From NCBI GenBank assembly GCA_042095695.1, contig JBELMP010000002.1, positions 6,043-70,042 of the forward strand: a DNA stretch of 64,000 bases. Reading direction: 5' to 3'. Positions 22,244 to 30,273 of this stretch are shown here, piece by piece. The position numbers and the translations under genes are program-made. The notes under the pieces are model-generated. The model was not told the origin of the DNA and made no database searches. It was given only the letters and a program-made list of their open reading frames with translations. Position 1 is the stretch's first letter. Every line of letters begins with the position of its first letter. Source of the DNA: Maricaulis sp042095695 (GTDB lineage: Bacteria > Pseudomonadota > Alphaproteobacteria > Caulobacterales > Maricaulaceae).

Positions 22244-23833
22244 TCAGGCTTGTGCAGCCAGCTCTCCCGACAGGGCTCTTTCAATAAGTGAAATTGTTTC
22301 CGAAATCCCGTAAATCGCTGCAAAAGATCCGAAGCGCGGACCCTGGGATTGTCCCAGAAGCACCTCATAGAGCGCTTTGAACCAATCGCGGAGATTTTCG
22401 AATTCTTGCGATTTCCCGGCCGAAAAAACCTCGGTCTGGATGATTTCTGGATCATTTTCTGTGGCGTCCAGGGCCCGCAGGCGGACCAGCAAGTCTTCCA
22501 TGGCGGCGCGCTCCTGATCGGTGGGCGCACGGAATGATTTCTCAGGCTCGACGAAATCCTGGAAATATTGAACCGCAAAACCGGCCAGCTGATCGAGGAT
22601 CGGATGAGTTTCGGGCGACGCACCATCGACATAGCGGCCGATAAAGCCCCACATCACGTCTGTCGAATGTGCACTGGCGGCCGAGGCCAGATTCAACATC
22701 AGCGCAAAATTGATCGGGGAGGCTTCTGCCGGCGGCTGACCGCCATGGATATGCCAGGCCGGATTCTCGAGCTTTTGCTTGTCATCCTGCCCCGGATAGG
22801 CGGCCAGGTGCTGCAGATACTCATCAACGGCGCGAGGAATGACATCGAAATAGAGTTTCTTCGCCTGACGGGGTTTCACGAAGTTATAATAGCTCAAGCT
22901 TTCCTGCGGAGCGTATTTGAGCCAGTCTTCCACCGACAGGCCATTGCCCTTGGACTTGGAAATCTTCTCTCCCTTTTCGTCCAGGAAAAGCTCGTAGACG
23001 AACTGGGTCGGCGGCTCCCATCCCAGGATCCGACAAATCCGCGAATAGATCGGCGCATTGGCCTGGTGATCCTTGCCGAACATTTCGAAATCAACGCCCA
23101 GCGCCGCCCAGCGCATACCGAAATCCGGCTTCCACTGGAGTTTCACACTCCCACCGGTGACCGGCACGGTGTATTCACGGCCGCTCTCATCATCGAAAGT
23201 CACCGTGCCCGCCCTGGCATCGACCGCCTTCATCGGCACGTAGAGCACATGTCCGGTTTCCGGATGAATCGGCAGGAATGGCGAATAGGTGGCCCGGCGC
23301 TCCTCGCCCAGCGTCGGCAACATCACCTTCATGATGTCATCGTATTTTTCGGCCGCCCGCAAAAGCATCGCGTCGAAAGCCCCCGACGCATAAAGATCGG
23401 TGGCGGACTTGAACTCATAGGTGAAGCCAAAACTGTCCAGGAATGCCCGCAGGCGCGCATTGTTGTGATGCGCAAAGCTCTCATGTGTTCCGAACGGGTC
23501 GGGAACCTGGGTCAGCGGCTTCTGGAGATAGTCGGCGAGCATGTCCTGCTGGGGCAGGTTGTCAGGCACTTTGCGCATCCCGTCCATATCATCGGAAACG
23601 CAAATAAGATGAGTCTCATAGGCGCCGCCGGTCAGCTCTTCAAAGGCGCGCACTACCATTGAGGTTCGCACCACTTCGCCAAAAGTCCCCATGTGCGGGA
23701 GGCCGGACGGTCCATAGCCAGTCTCGAAGACCACCGGTCCGGATTTTCGACCCAGCTTGTCCAGACGCTTTTTCAGCAGGCGCGCTTGTTCAAACGGCCA
23801 GGCTTTCGCGTTTTGGGCAAGATCGGTGGACAT
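22244..23833 (-). CDS. lysK: Lysine--tRNA ligase, class I
   Basis: The 529-residue enzyme charges tRNA-Lys with lysine in the cytoplasm. It is the class I (Rossmann-fold) type, shown by the HIGH-like GPSGLPHMGTFGE near residue 42 and the KMSKS-like GEKISKSKGNGLS near 287, with the class I LysRS segments FETGYGPSG and HPETGHVLYVPMKAVDA. This form is typical of archaea and many Alphaproteobacteria, in contrast to the class II LysS of most bacteria. The Start ATG 23833-23831 gives the expected length. It stands alone, divergent from the lipoprotein gene at 24054 with a 220-base intergenic region. Confidence 0.95.
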   Translation of the reverse strand: MSTDLAQNAKAWPFEQARLLKKRLDKLGRKSGPVVFETGYGPSGLPHMGTFGEVVRTSMVVRAFEELTGGAYETHLICVSDDMDGMRKVPDNLPQQDMLADYLQKPLTQVPDPFGTHESFAHHNNARLRAFLDSFGFTYEFKSATDLYASGAFDAMLLRAAEKYDDIMKVMLPTLGEERRATYSPFLPIHPETGHVLYVPMKAVDARAGTVTFDDESGREYTVPVTGGSVKLQWKPDFGMRWAALGVDFEMFGKDHQANAPIYSRICRILGWEPPTQFVYELFLDEKGEKISKSKGNGLSVEDWLKYAPQESLSYYNFVKPRQAKKLYFDVIPRAVDEYLQHLAAYPGQDDKQKLENPAWHIHGGQPPAEASPINFALMLNLASAASAHSTDVMWGFIGRYVDGASPETHPILDQLAGFAVQYFQDFVEPEKSFRAPTDQERAAMEDLLVRLRALDATENDPEIIQTEVFSAGKSQEFENLRDWFKALYEVLLGQSQGPRFGSFAAIYGISETISLIERALSGELAAQA

Positions 23834-23995
23834 GTCGGATCGCTTTCTGTGATGGGAAAACAGGAAAGCTTGGCGAGGTAGAGGGGAAGCGCCGGGGCGT
23901 CAAGCTTCACCACCTTGCCAGGTGCCGGCCTCAACCTGCTTATCCCCTGGCCGGAACTGGAACTCACGGTTTCGTGTTCGAAAGTCAGATCATTT

Positions 23996-24010
23996 TTGAA
24001 ACGGTTTCAA
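23996..24010. promoter_or_regulatory. Perfect 15-base palindrome, possible LacI-family operator
   Basis: TTGAAACGGTTTCAA is a perfect inverted repeat (TTGAAAC, centre G, GTTTCAA). It resembles LacI/GalR-type operators built on TGAAAC-half sites and lies 43 bases before the start of the lipoprotein gene. No LacI gene is in the window. Confidence 0.45.
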
Positions 24011-24053
24011 TTGTCGTGCGGCGTTGAAGACCTGGCCCAAGAAGGAGGCTATC

Positions 24054-25952
24054 ATGGTCCTACACGTTTCTCGTACCCTGCCTGAAATACGGCTTAGCAC
24101 CGGCCTGCGCGCAGGCTTGTCCACTCTTGTCCTTGCCAGTCTTGCCGCCTGTGGAGGTGGCGGCAGCGCTCCGGCGCCTGCCCCGGTTACCTCGGATGGC
24201 GGTACCGCACCGCCGCCCCCGCCCGCGGAAACAGTTGCCATCTCGCTCGTGTCGGACCCCATAGCGGACGGCGCTGAGAATGTACCGCTGGGACAAATCC
24301 TGCAGATCGAATTCGACACGGCTATCGATGAAACCACACTCAATCAGGACACAGTCCAGCTCCAGATTCCCGGAAGCGACACGTCCTTACCCTTAACGCT
24401 CTCACTGTCTGAAGATGGTCGCATTCTGGATCTGGACACGAGCGGAGACCTGCACCCTCTCCTGGATTACAGGCTCGTTATTGACGGCCTTGAAGGGACA
24501 CAGGGTGAAATTCTTGAGGACCCTGTGATCAGGGACTTCCAGACCGGAAGCACGACCTGGCCGGCTGGGGCCTACGCCCTGATGGTCGTGGACCAGCCCA
24601 TCGAGGCTGACAATACCATCTTCTCCTCGTCCAGCTCGCAATACGTTCAGGGCGTCGCTCTTCGATATTCCTGGGGCGAGTTTGAGGATGATGAAGGCAA
24701 TTACGACTTCTCGACCCTGGATAATGCTCTTCGAGTCATCGCTGCAGAAGGCAAGCTGGCCTCACTGGCCATTCTTCCGGCCAGCCGTGACCGGGCCTGG
24801 CCCGCCATGAGCGCCCCGGCGGATATATTCTACGCCAATAACCGCAACCCCAATCAGGACGCCGCCGGAGACTGCAGCCTGCGCGCCGTTCCCTTTGATG
24901 CAAACTACCAGGCTCGCTTCCGCCAGATGCTGGAAGCTATGGGAGACTATCTTCGTGCAGATCCGGTTTTGAACGACACCGTCGCCTATATTGTCGGGGC
25001 TGGTGATTTTTCCACCTACAACTGGGCTTATGGCATCAGCTTCACCGAGGTTTATCTCGACGATCAATGTACCCAGGAAACCAGCTGGAGCGAGCTTGGC
25101 TTTTCAGCCGACACATTGATCGAAGCCCTGCAGGTCTCCGTGACCGACTTCATGGCGGCCTTCCCTGACAAGCCGCACTGGTTTTCCGTAGGAGATACCC
25201 GTCTGGATCAGGACCTGTCCTGCGGAGACACTTTCTGTATTGCCTTCGAGGTCTCGGAATGGGGAACGGAACGTTATCCGGACCGTTTCGGCGTCTGGCG
25301 TGAAGACCTGAGCGCCAACCGGAATGCACCGAATGCTGGAACGCTATGGTACGAGATCTCGCGCTTCAGGCCGCGCCTGGGGGCTCAAATGGTTTTCAGC
25401 ACGGTCAATTGCCCCGGTGATGACGAAAAGACCTGTCGGGTTGCGGATAATGGCACGCCAGCGAACATTGCTTTGCGGACGGCCATTGATGTGGGTTCTT
25501 CAGCCGACCCGTTGCAGGGTTATGGCTATTATCTGATGCCGTATCAGGAAGTCTATGCAGCGGATATTACCAATCCAGACCTGGATGATGTCCTGGCAGA
25601 CGCCTTCCAGCTCCCGGTCTGGCGATCTGATACAACCGCCCCAGACATACCCGAAAACCTTGCCGGGACTGCCAATACTGATCGTGTTGAGTTGAGCTGG
25701 AGCCCGGCCAGTTATCGCTGGGATAACGAAAACAGCTACACGCTCGGTCTTTCTCCGGCAGCAGATGGTGCTTCCACGACCAGTATTGTCTATCGCATCC
25801 GCAGGGATGGTGTGGTGACCGGCACGAGTGATCAGGCGTTCTTCGCAGAAACGGGCCTGTCAGCTGGCCGCTATCGTTACACGGTTTCAGCTGTCGATGC
25901 CGTGGGCAATGAAAGTCCCGACTCTGCCGAAATCACAGTCGACATCGAATAA
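24054..25952 (+). CDS. Secreted lipoprotein with Ig-like, glycosidase-like and Fn3 domains
   Basis: The 632-residue preprotein begins at ATG 24054, 8 bases after an ideal AAGGAGG. A signal peptide ends in the lipobox LASLAACGGGG, followed by a Pro/Ala linker. An SbsA-type Ig-like domain follows at about 60-165 (NVPLGQILQIEFDTAI, QIPGSDTSLPLTLSLSEDG). The central 330 residues look like a TIM-barrel glycoside hydrolase: GVALRYSWGEFEDDEGNYDF is reminiscent of the family 42-type start, and NDTVAYIVGAG and GYYLMPYQEVYAADI come later. A fibronectin type III domain ends the protein (PDIPENLAGTANTDRVELSW onwards). It probably acts on a polysaccharide at the cell surface; catalytic acids cannot be assigned by eye. 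A terminator hairpin follows the stop. Confidence 0.72.
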   Translation: MVLHVSRTLPEIRLSTGLRAGLSTLVLASLAACGGGGSAPAPAPVTSDGGTAPPPPPAETVAISLVSDPIADGAENVPLGQILQIEFDTAIDETTLNQDTVQLQIPGSDTSLPLTLSLSEDGRILDLDTSGDLHPLLDYRLVIDGLEGTQGEILEDPVIRDFQTGSTTWPAGAYALMVVDQPIEADNTIFSSSSSQYVQGVALRYSWGEFEDDEGNYDFSTLDNALRVIAAEGKLASLAILPASRDRAWPAMSAPADIFYANNRNPNQDAAGDCSLRAVPFDANYQARFRQMLEAMGDYLRADPVLNDTVAYIVGAGDFSTYNWAYGISFTEVYLDDQCTQETSWSELGFSADTLIEALQVSVTDFMAAFPDKPHWFSVGDTRLDQDLSCGDTFCIAFEVSEWGTERYPDRFGVWREDLSANRNAPNAGTLWYEISRFRPRLGAQMVFSTVNCPGDDEKTCRVADNGTPANIALRTAIDVGSSADPLQGYGYYLMPYQEVYAADITNPDLDDVLADAFQLPVWRSDTTAPDIPENLAGTANTDRVELSWSPASYRWDNENSYTLGLSPAADGASTTSIVYRIRRDGVVTGTSDQAFFAETGLSAGRYRYTVSAVDAVGNESPDSAEITVDIE

Positions 25953-25969
25953 TCGACAAAACATTCCTG

Positions 25970-26006
25970 ATTGAGGCGGGGTGAGGTTTCATCCCGCCTC
26001 TCTATA
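25970..26006. terminator. Bidirectional hairpin between convergent genes
   Basis: GAGGCGGG (25973-25980) and CCCGCCTC (25993-26000) form the base of a stem that extends inward as GTGA/TCAT with one G-T pair and a tiny loop. It lies between the lipoprotein stop (25952) and the glyoxalase stop (26019) and could end both transcripts; the T tract is weak (TCTATATT). Confidence 0.6.
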
Positions 26007-26018
26007 TTCAGCCCTGTC

Positions 26019-26444
26019 TCAACGCTCGATCAGCTCAATCTGATAGCCGTCCGGGTCAGCGATAAAGGCGATGACGTCACGCTCTCCCTTGTCCGTGGCA
26101 AAACTCATCGGACCCGGTTCGCGCAGGACAGGAACACCCATCCCCCGCAAGCGCTCAACGGTTGCGTCAAGATTGTCGACTTCAAGAGCCACATGCCCCC
26201 AGGCATTACCAAGATCATAGCTGTGATCGCCCCAATTCTGCGTCAGCTCCAGAATGGTATGCTCTTCCTCTTCACCATAGCCTAGAAAGGAGAGGGAAAA
26301 CTGGCCCTCTGGGAAATTCTGACGGCGCCATTCGCGCATCCCCAGCGTATTCACGTTAAAATCCACCGACATCTCAAGATCGCGAACGCGCAACATGGTG
26401 TGAAGAATGCGATGCGGCTGTGTGCCTGTCGTATCAGTCATCAT
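26019..26444 (-). CDS. gloA: Lactoylglutathione lyase (glyoxalase I)
   Basis: The 141-residue protein converts the hemithioacetal of methylglyoxal and glutathione to lactoylglutathione. It has the two beta-alpha-beta-beta-beta modules of glyoxalase I with the four metal ligands: His in HTMLRVRDLEMSVDF, Glu in HTILELTQNWG, His in GHVALEVDNLD and Glu in GYQIELIER. Length and order match the Ni2+-type bacterial enzyme (about 135 residues). The segment DFNVNTLGM is slightly unusual (DFYxxxLGM is the norm). Start ATG 26444-26442; an ATG one codon later is equally possible. It is convergent with the lipoprotein gene. Confidence 0.93.
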   Translation of the reverse strand: MMTDTTGTQPHRILHTMLRVRDLEMSVDFNVNTLGMREWRRQNFPEGQFSLSFLGYGEEEEHTILELTQNWGDHSYDLGNAWGHVALEVDNLDATVERLRGMGVPVLREPGPMSFATDKGERDVIAFIADPDGYQIELIER

Positions 26445-26891
26445 TGTCTATTATTCAGTAGGAGAAGCGGACCGGCCCCCTGCCCAAGGAAGCGGGCCGG
26501 TCCACCCCGGCGCTTTTTATCGCCAGCGCATCGGATTCTGACAAACTCCCGGCATTAGCGACGGAATCCCGGCCCGGCGGCGTTCTATCCCTGTCAGGAC
26601 GTCAACATACTCGCTTGAGACTGACATTGACCGAATGGCCCGACTGTCTCCCACACCCCCTCGGGCCGACAGGTTCGGGGAGACGAACACCCTCCTGTGT
26701 CGTCTCCCCATTTCCTGGGACAGGACCTGCGCCCCGGCTGGCGCTGCGCCTCCTGTGCGGAACCCCGTCTGCGATGACTTCAAACCCCGGCAAAATCGGC
26801 TTAATCATGGAAACCGGACGCGGAGCGGCTCGCCGCGGCGATCATCGGGTTCTTGCGCGGGCCATCGCGGTACCGGCAGTCGGGGGAGAGA
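26445..26891. other. 447-base gene-free region rich in dyad symmetry
   Basis: No open frame here has a ribosome site or a credible composition. The region contains GGACCGGCCC/GGGCCGGTCC (26469-26478 and 26494-26503), a T run at 26513-26518, a strong hairpin at 26677-26709 and a second CCTCCTGTG copy at 26749-26757. The promoters of gloA (minus) and the SixA-type gene (plus) must also lie here. Confidence 0.55.
26640..26765 (+). ncRNA. Candidate small RNA with two CCUCCU loops
   Basis: GGGGAGACG (26677-26685) pairs with CGTCTCCCC (26701-26709); past a bulged A the stem continues ACAC/GTGT and closes on the loop CCTCCT (26691-26696). A second CCTCCTGTG occurs at 26749-26757 within a short GCGC/GTGC stem. 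Loops complementary to Shine-Dalgarno sequences are typical of several alphaproteobacterial sRNAs. Strand, ends and expression are inferred only from this folding; boundaries are approximate. Confidence 0.25.
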
Positions 26892-27380
26892 ATGGACAAG
26901 CTTCTGATCTTGATGCGTCACGCCAAGGCGATTGACCGGCTCGAGGCTGAGGATGATTTCCAGCGTGGGCTGACAGCACGCGGCCGGGCGGATTCCTCGG
27001 ATGCGGCCTCTCAATTCACCAAAGCCGGTCTCAAGGCTGATCTCGCCCTGGTCTCACCGGCCTGGCGGACGCGGCAGACATTCGACCTGCTCCAGGACGC
27101 GCTCGGGGTTCGCGATATCGAAGACCCAATGGCGCTTTATCATGCCTCGACGGAAATGCTGCAGCGCGCTGTGCTCGACGCTTTCAACCGCGCTGACAGG
27201 GTCATTGTCGTCGGCCATAATCCCGGTATTGGCGGTTTTGCCCACGCGCTTGCAGCGGCAGCGGGCGATAGCTCGCGCTTCCCAGCCGGCTATCCGACCG
27301 CGGCAGCCTGCGCCTTTGCCCTGCCAAATGCGGGATTTGACGATCCGAGCATGCTGTTTGCCTTTAATCCGAAGACCTAG
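26892..27380 (+). CDS. SixA-type histidine phosphatase family protein
   Basis: The 162-residue protein is a small histidine phosphatase: LLILMRHAKAID near the N-terminus carries the RHA(K) phospho-acceptor His (residue 9), VSPAWRTRQTFDLL the second Arg, and VIVVGHNPGIGGFAHAL the C-terminal catalytic His. This matches SixA, which removes phosphate from His-containing phosphotransfer domains, although family members may use other phosphoesters. The ATG at 26892 follows GGGGGAGAGA. The frame continues upstream to 26853 without similarity. Downstream (27392-27406) is a perfect ACACGT-TTT-ACGTGT repeat. Confidence 0.83.
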   Translation: MDKLLILMRHAKAIDRLEAEDDFQRGLTARGRADSSDAASQFTKAGLKADLALVSPAWRTRQTFDLLQDALGVRDIEDPMALYHASTEMLQRAVLDAFNRADRVIVVGHNPGIGGFAHALAAAAGDSSRFPAGYPTAAACAFALPNAGFDDPSMLFAFNPKT

Positions 27381-27391
27381 CCCAGGCTGAC

Positions 27392-27434
27392 ACACGTTTT
27401 ACGTGTAAATGTGCAAGCCTTTCGCCTGAGGCTT
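27392..27434. promoter_or_regulatory. Two short inverted repeats before the glycosyltransferase gene
   Basis: ACACGT-TTT-ACGTGT (27392-27406) is a perfect 15-base palindrome, and AAGCCT/AGGCTT (27415-27420, 27429-27434) forms a small hairpin ending just before the ATG at 27439. The pair may be a weak terminator of the SixA-type gene, an operator, or a translational control structure. Confidence 0.3.
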
Positions 27435-27438
27435 GAAT

Positions 27439-28896
27439 ATGGGTCAGCAGACGTCGAAATCCGAGCTTAAAACCACCGCCAGCGCGTCCCCCTCTCGCGC
27501 GCTGATCGAGCGATTATGGGCCGATCAGGCCGCTAATGGCTTGCGACGCCAGGCACCGGAGTTAAGTGCTGCCACCGGGTTTCGCCAAGCCGAGCGCTGG
27601 AGACTATTGGCCGGTAGCGCGCTTCTGGTCGGCGCCTGCTTGCTCTGTCCCGGGCCGACACTGGCCACACTCATCGCGGTGTCTGCTGTCGGATTCGCCA
27701 GCCTTATCGGACTGCGCCTGTTGGCCTGCCTGCTGCGCGAGGGCATCGCGCCCTGGCATCGCATTGAAGACGCCGCACTGCCGCGTGCAGCAATCCTGAT
27801 ACCCGCCTATCGTGAAGCCGCGATTCTCCCTCATCTTGTGACTGGCCTGGCACAGATTGATTACCCGCCGGACCGGCTGGACATCCGGCTGGTGCTGGAA
27901 GCCGATGATAGGGAAACCCTCGATCTCGCCCGCCAGCTGCGGTCACAAGGCTATGCGTTCGACATTATCAGCGTTCCACCTGGCGAGCCGCGCACCAAGC
28001 CACGCGCGCTCAATTATGGCCTGCGCCATATCGAGGCGGAGATTATCACGATCCTCGATGCGGAGGACCGGCCGGACGCGGTACAGCTCAGACGCGCAGC
28101 GGAGACGTTCACTGCGGCACCGACCTCGCTGGCCTGCCTGCAAGCGCCGCTAAACTGGTATAATCGCGACACCAGCTGGATAACGCGTCAGTTCGCCCTC
28201 GAATATGCCACGCATTTCAAGGTAATGCTGCCGCTCTACCTTCGCCTTGGCTGGCCGATCCCGCTCGGCGGGACCAGTAATTTCTTCCGGTCCAGCGCAT
28301 TGCGGGCTGTCGGCGGATGGGATGCCCACAATGTGACCGAAGACGCCGATCTTGGATTCAGGCTGGCACGCGCCGGATATCAATGCGGCGTGATCGAGCC
28401 CGTTACTCTCGAAGAAGCACCGATACGAGCGGCGCCATGGGTGCGTCAACGCAGCCGGTGGCTCAAGGGCTATGCCCAAACCCTGATCGTTCACTCGCGC
28501 CGACAGACAGGACCCGATCGCGGACGCCAGCGCCTCGCCCTCTATATGACGCTCGGCGCGGCCCTGGTTTCCGCCCTCGGCCACGCGCCGCTTGCACTGG
28601 GCAGTCTGATCTGGATCGGACTGAATTGGAGTGCAAGCGCGGCCCAGACCCTCAGCCTCGCCTTCCTGCTCAGCGGCTACTGGGCCGCAGCCTTGTGCGC
28701 ATGGCGCGGACTGGTGCGCGCCAAGATGAGGATTTACGCGAGTGACTTCCTGCTCATGCCATTTTACTGGCCGTTGCAGACGCTGGCGGCAGCCCGCGCC
28801 TTGTGGCAGTTGGGGGTTAATCCCTATTTTTGGGAGAAGACAGAGCACGGCCAGCTTCGGGACCCGACATGTACATACCCCTCACCCCCACGGTGA
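27439..28896 (+). CDS. Family 2 glycosyltransferase, membrane-bound processive type
   Basis: The 485-residue protein is an inverting GT2 enzyme like the cellulose/hyaluronan synthase superfamily. Two membrane segments (about 54-95) precede the catalytic domain, and further ones follow (about 365-460). Catalytic landmarks: AAILIPAYREAAILPHLV, EADD (about 154), ILDAEDRPDA (the DxD-like metal site, about 205), TEDADLGFRL (about 300, catalytic Asp) and QRSRWLKGY (the QxxRW motif, about 337). It probably transfers sugars to a lipid or extrudes a polysaccharide; the product is unknown. I chose ATG 27439 over a TTG two codons upstream. A small membrane protein gene overlaps its 3' end by 28 bases. 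Confidence 0.86.
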   Translation: MGQQTSKSELKTTASASPSRALIERLWADQAANGLRRQAPELSAATGFRQAERWRLLAGSALLVGACLLCPGPTLATLIAVSAVGFASLIGLRLLACLLREGIAPWHRIEDAALPRAAILIPAYREAAILPHLVTGLAQIDYPPDRLDIRLVLEADDRETLDLARQLRSQGYAFDIISVPPGEPRTKPRALNYGLRHIEAEIITILDAEDRPDAVQLRRAAETFTAAPTSLACLQAPLNWYNRDTSWITRQFALEYATHFKVMLPLYLRLGWPIPLGGTSNFFRSSALRAVGGWDAHNVTEDADLGFRLARAGYQCGVIEPVTLEEAPIRAAPWVRQRSRWLKGYAQTLIVHSRRQTGPDRGRQRLALYMTLGAALVSALGHAPLALGSLIWIGLNWSASAAQTLSLAFLLSGYWAAALCAWRGLVRAKMRIYASDFLLMPFYWPLQTLAAARALWQLGVNPYFWEKTEHGQLRDPTCTYPSPPR

Positions 28897-29084
28897 TCAC
28901 ACTGATGCTGGCGCTGGGCCTTTTCTTTATCGCGCGCTGGCGCGTCTCGCAGCCCATCCGGCCAGAGAATGGACCGCGCATGATCCCCTGGACACTTGTG
29001 GCGGTGACTGCCGGCGCGGTCGCGCTGCTCATGCTGATGAATCTCGCCGTTTTGGCCGGCCTTGAACCTAATCGACTGCGCTGA
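28869..29084 (+). CDS. Small two-helix membrane protein
   Basis: This 71-residue protein begins at ATG 28869, inside the last 28 bases of the glycosyltransferase gene, in a different frame. It is almost all membrane: helix 1 TPTVITLMLALGLFFIARW (about 6-24), a short basic loop (RVSQPIRPENGPR) and helix 2 PWTLVAVTAGAVALLMLMNLAVLAG (about 39-63). The overlap suggests coupling to the glycosyltransferase, possibly as a small accessory subunit. No family is recognised; the clean topology supports it as real despite its length. Confidence 0.5.
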   Translation: MYIPLTPTVITLMLALGLFFIARWRVSQPIRPENGPRMIPWTLVAVTAGAVALLMLMNLAVLAGLEPNRLR

Positions 29085-29174
29085 TCAGTTTTTCTTGGAA
29101 ACCGTGCGATCAGAGCGCTAAGCTTCGCGGATATCGCGAGCGGCCTGCTCGGCATTGCAGATGGGGGAATTGAG

Positions 29175-30104
29175 ATGCGCACAACACTTCTTACGGCAGC
29201 CCTGGGCGCGATTGTCGTCGCCGGATCGCTGGGTGCCACGACATCGCTTCAAAACTATAGCCTCGCCCCGGCATTCGGTTCGGTTCAGCTGCGCGCGGGA
29301 TTCCTGCCCGACCCGCATTACCGCCATCTCTCCGCGGGCGGTTCCATTCGAGCCCAGGACAGGTTTCGCGAGTGTCGCGGTTACATTGCCGATGCGCCGG
29401 ACTACTCGCTCTACTACACGGCTGGCGGGCAGGATCTCTATATCAATGTCGATTCAGATCGCGATACGACCCTAGTCGTAAACGGTCCAAATGGTGAATG
29501 GTATTGCGATGATGACGGCGCGAGCGAACCGCTCAACCCGTTGCTCTACTGGCCCAATCCGCAATCTGGGCGATATGATATCTGGGTCGGCACCTATTCC
29601 AGCGGCTCCGGCGCGCCGGCGACGCTCTTCATCTCGGAATTGCGGGAGCATACGCGCCAGAGCGCCAATGCTTTCCCCACCCAGCGCGGTGTGGATATTT
29701 CCCGCCCGGCACTCTTCGGGAATGTCTATCTCAATGGCGGCTTCCTGCCGGACCCTCATCGTGTGCCGCTTACCGCGGGCGGTCCCTTGCGCGCGGCCAA
29801 TACTGTAAGCTCGGATTGTCGTGGCTATATCACTGGCGCGCCGAGTGTAGAGCTGAATTATAATGGCTACTCAAACCTTTACATTTATACGGAAGGGTCC
29901 GCTGACACGACATTGGCGATCAATGGTCCGGACGGGCAATGGTATTGCTCCGACGATGCACTGGGCACGGATGCCGGCCTGTCATTCACCTATAATCAGA
30001 ATGGTGTGTACGACATCTATGTCGGAACATATGGGTCGAGCCAAGCCAATACGACCTTGCTGATTTCCGAGATCCAGCTGGGCTATAATCCGGGTGGAAA
30101 ATAG
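29175..30104 (+). CDS. Secreted protein with two tandem beta-sandwich-like domains
   Basis: The 309-residue protein has a signal peptide (MRTTLLTAALGAIVVAGSLGA) and two copies of a roughly 125-residue domain, at about 33-155 and 177-302. They share the pattern GFLPDPH, LxAGGxxRA, CRGYI, DTTLxxNGPxGxWYCxDD and GxYDIxVGTY, then LLISE(L/I). Each copy carries a conserved Cys pair (CRGYI and WYC) that could be disulfide-bonded, and the acidic WYCxDD turn could bind Ca2+. The same domain occurs in extracytoplasmic proteins of Alphaproteobacteria, sometimes mislabelled as peptidase S1; no protease triad is visible here. Probably periplasmic or exported; function unknown. Confidence 0.72.
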   Translation: MRTTLLTAALGAIVVAGSLGATTSLQNYSLAPAFGSVQLRAGFLPDPHYRHLSAGGSIRAQDRFRECRGYIADAPDYSLYYTAGGQDLYINVDSDRDTTLVVNGPNGEWYCDDDGASEPLNPLLYWPNPQSGRYDIWVGTYSSGSGAPATLFISELREHTRQSANAFPTQRGVDISRPALFGNVYLNGGFLPDPHRVPLTAGGPLRAANTVSSDCRGYITGAPSVELNYNGYSNLYIYTEGSADTTLAINGPDGQWYCSDDALGTDAGLSFTYNQNGVYDIYVGTYGSSQANTTLLISEIQLGYNPGGK

Positions 30105-30125
30105 CCCGTCACTGACACTCCACGC

Positions 30126-30155
30126 GGACCGCGTTGCCGTGATATCGCGCGGTCC
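30126..30155. terminator. Stem-loop between the tandem-domain gene and tRNA-Gly
   Basis: GGACCGCG (30126-30133) pairs with CGCGGTCC (30148-30155) across a 14-base loop. There is no T tract on either side, so it is only a weak candidate terminator for either convergent transcript. Confidence 0.3.
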
Positions 30156-30163
30156 GGCGGGCA

Positions 30164-30237
30164 TGGAGCGGGTGAAGGGAATCGAACCCTCGTCGTAAGC
30201 TTGGGAAGCTTCTGCTCTACCATTGAGCTACACCCGC
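30164..30237 (-). tRNA. tRNA-Gly, anticodon CCC
   Basis: On the minus strand the 74 bases fold as a complete tRNA: acceptor GCGGGTG/CACCCGC, D-arm GCTCAATGGTAGAGC, anticodon loop TTCCCAA (anticodon CCC), T-arm AGGGTTCGATTCCCT, discriminator T and an encoded CCA end (TGG at 30164-30166 on the plus strand). It is very close to the E. coli tRNA-Gly(CCC). The outermost anticodon-stem pair (G27-A43) is mismatched. It stands alone, and no integration scar is seen at its 3' end. Confidence 0.96.
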
Positions 30238-30273
30238 CCTGCAGCACCATATTCTCGAGAAAGCGGCGACTGT

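Noticed and set aside
22568..23662. 364-codon open frame antisense to lysK
   Set aside because: It is the complement of a universally conserved tRNA synthetase with intact motifs, so it is a shadow frame.
26517..26783. Possible 88-residue protein on the minus strand of the gene-free region
   Set aside because: No ribosome site precedes the start, the composition is Arg/Gly/Pro-skewed, and the DNA is dominated by inverted repeats better explained as RNA structure.
30164..30237. tRNA-Gly as an integration site
   Set aside because: Both flanks are ordinary genes, with no integrase, direct repeat of the tRNA 3' end or change in composition.
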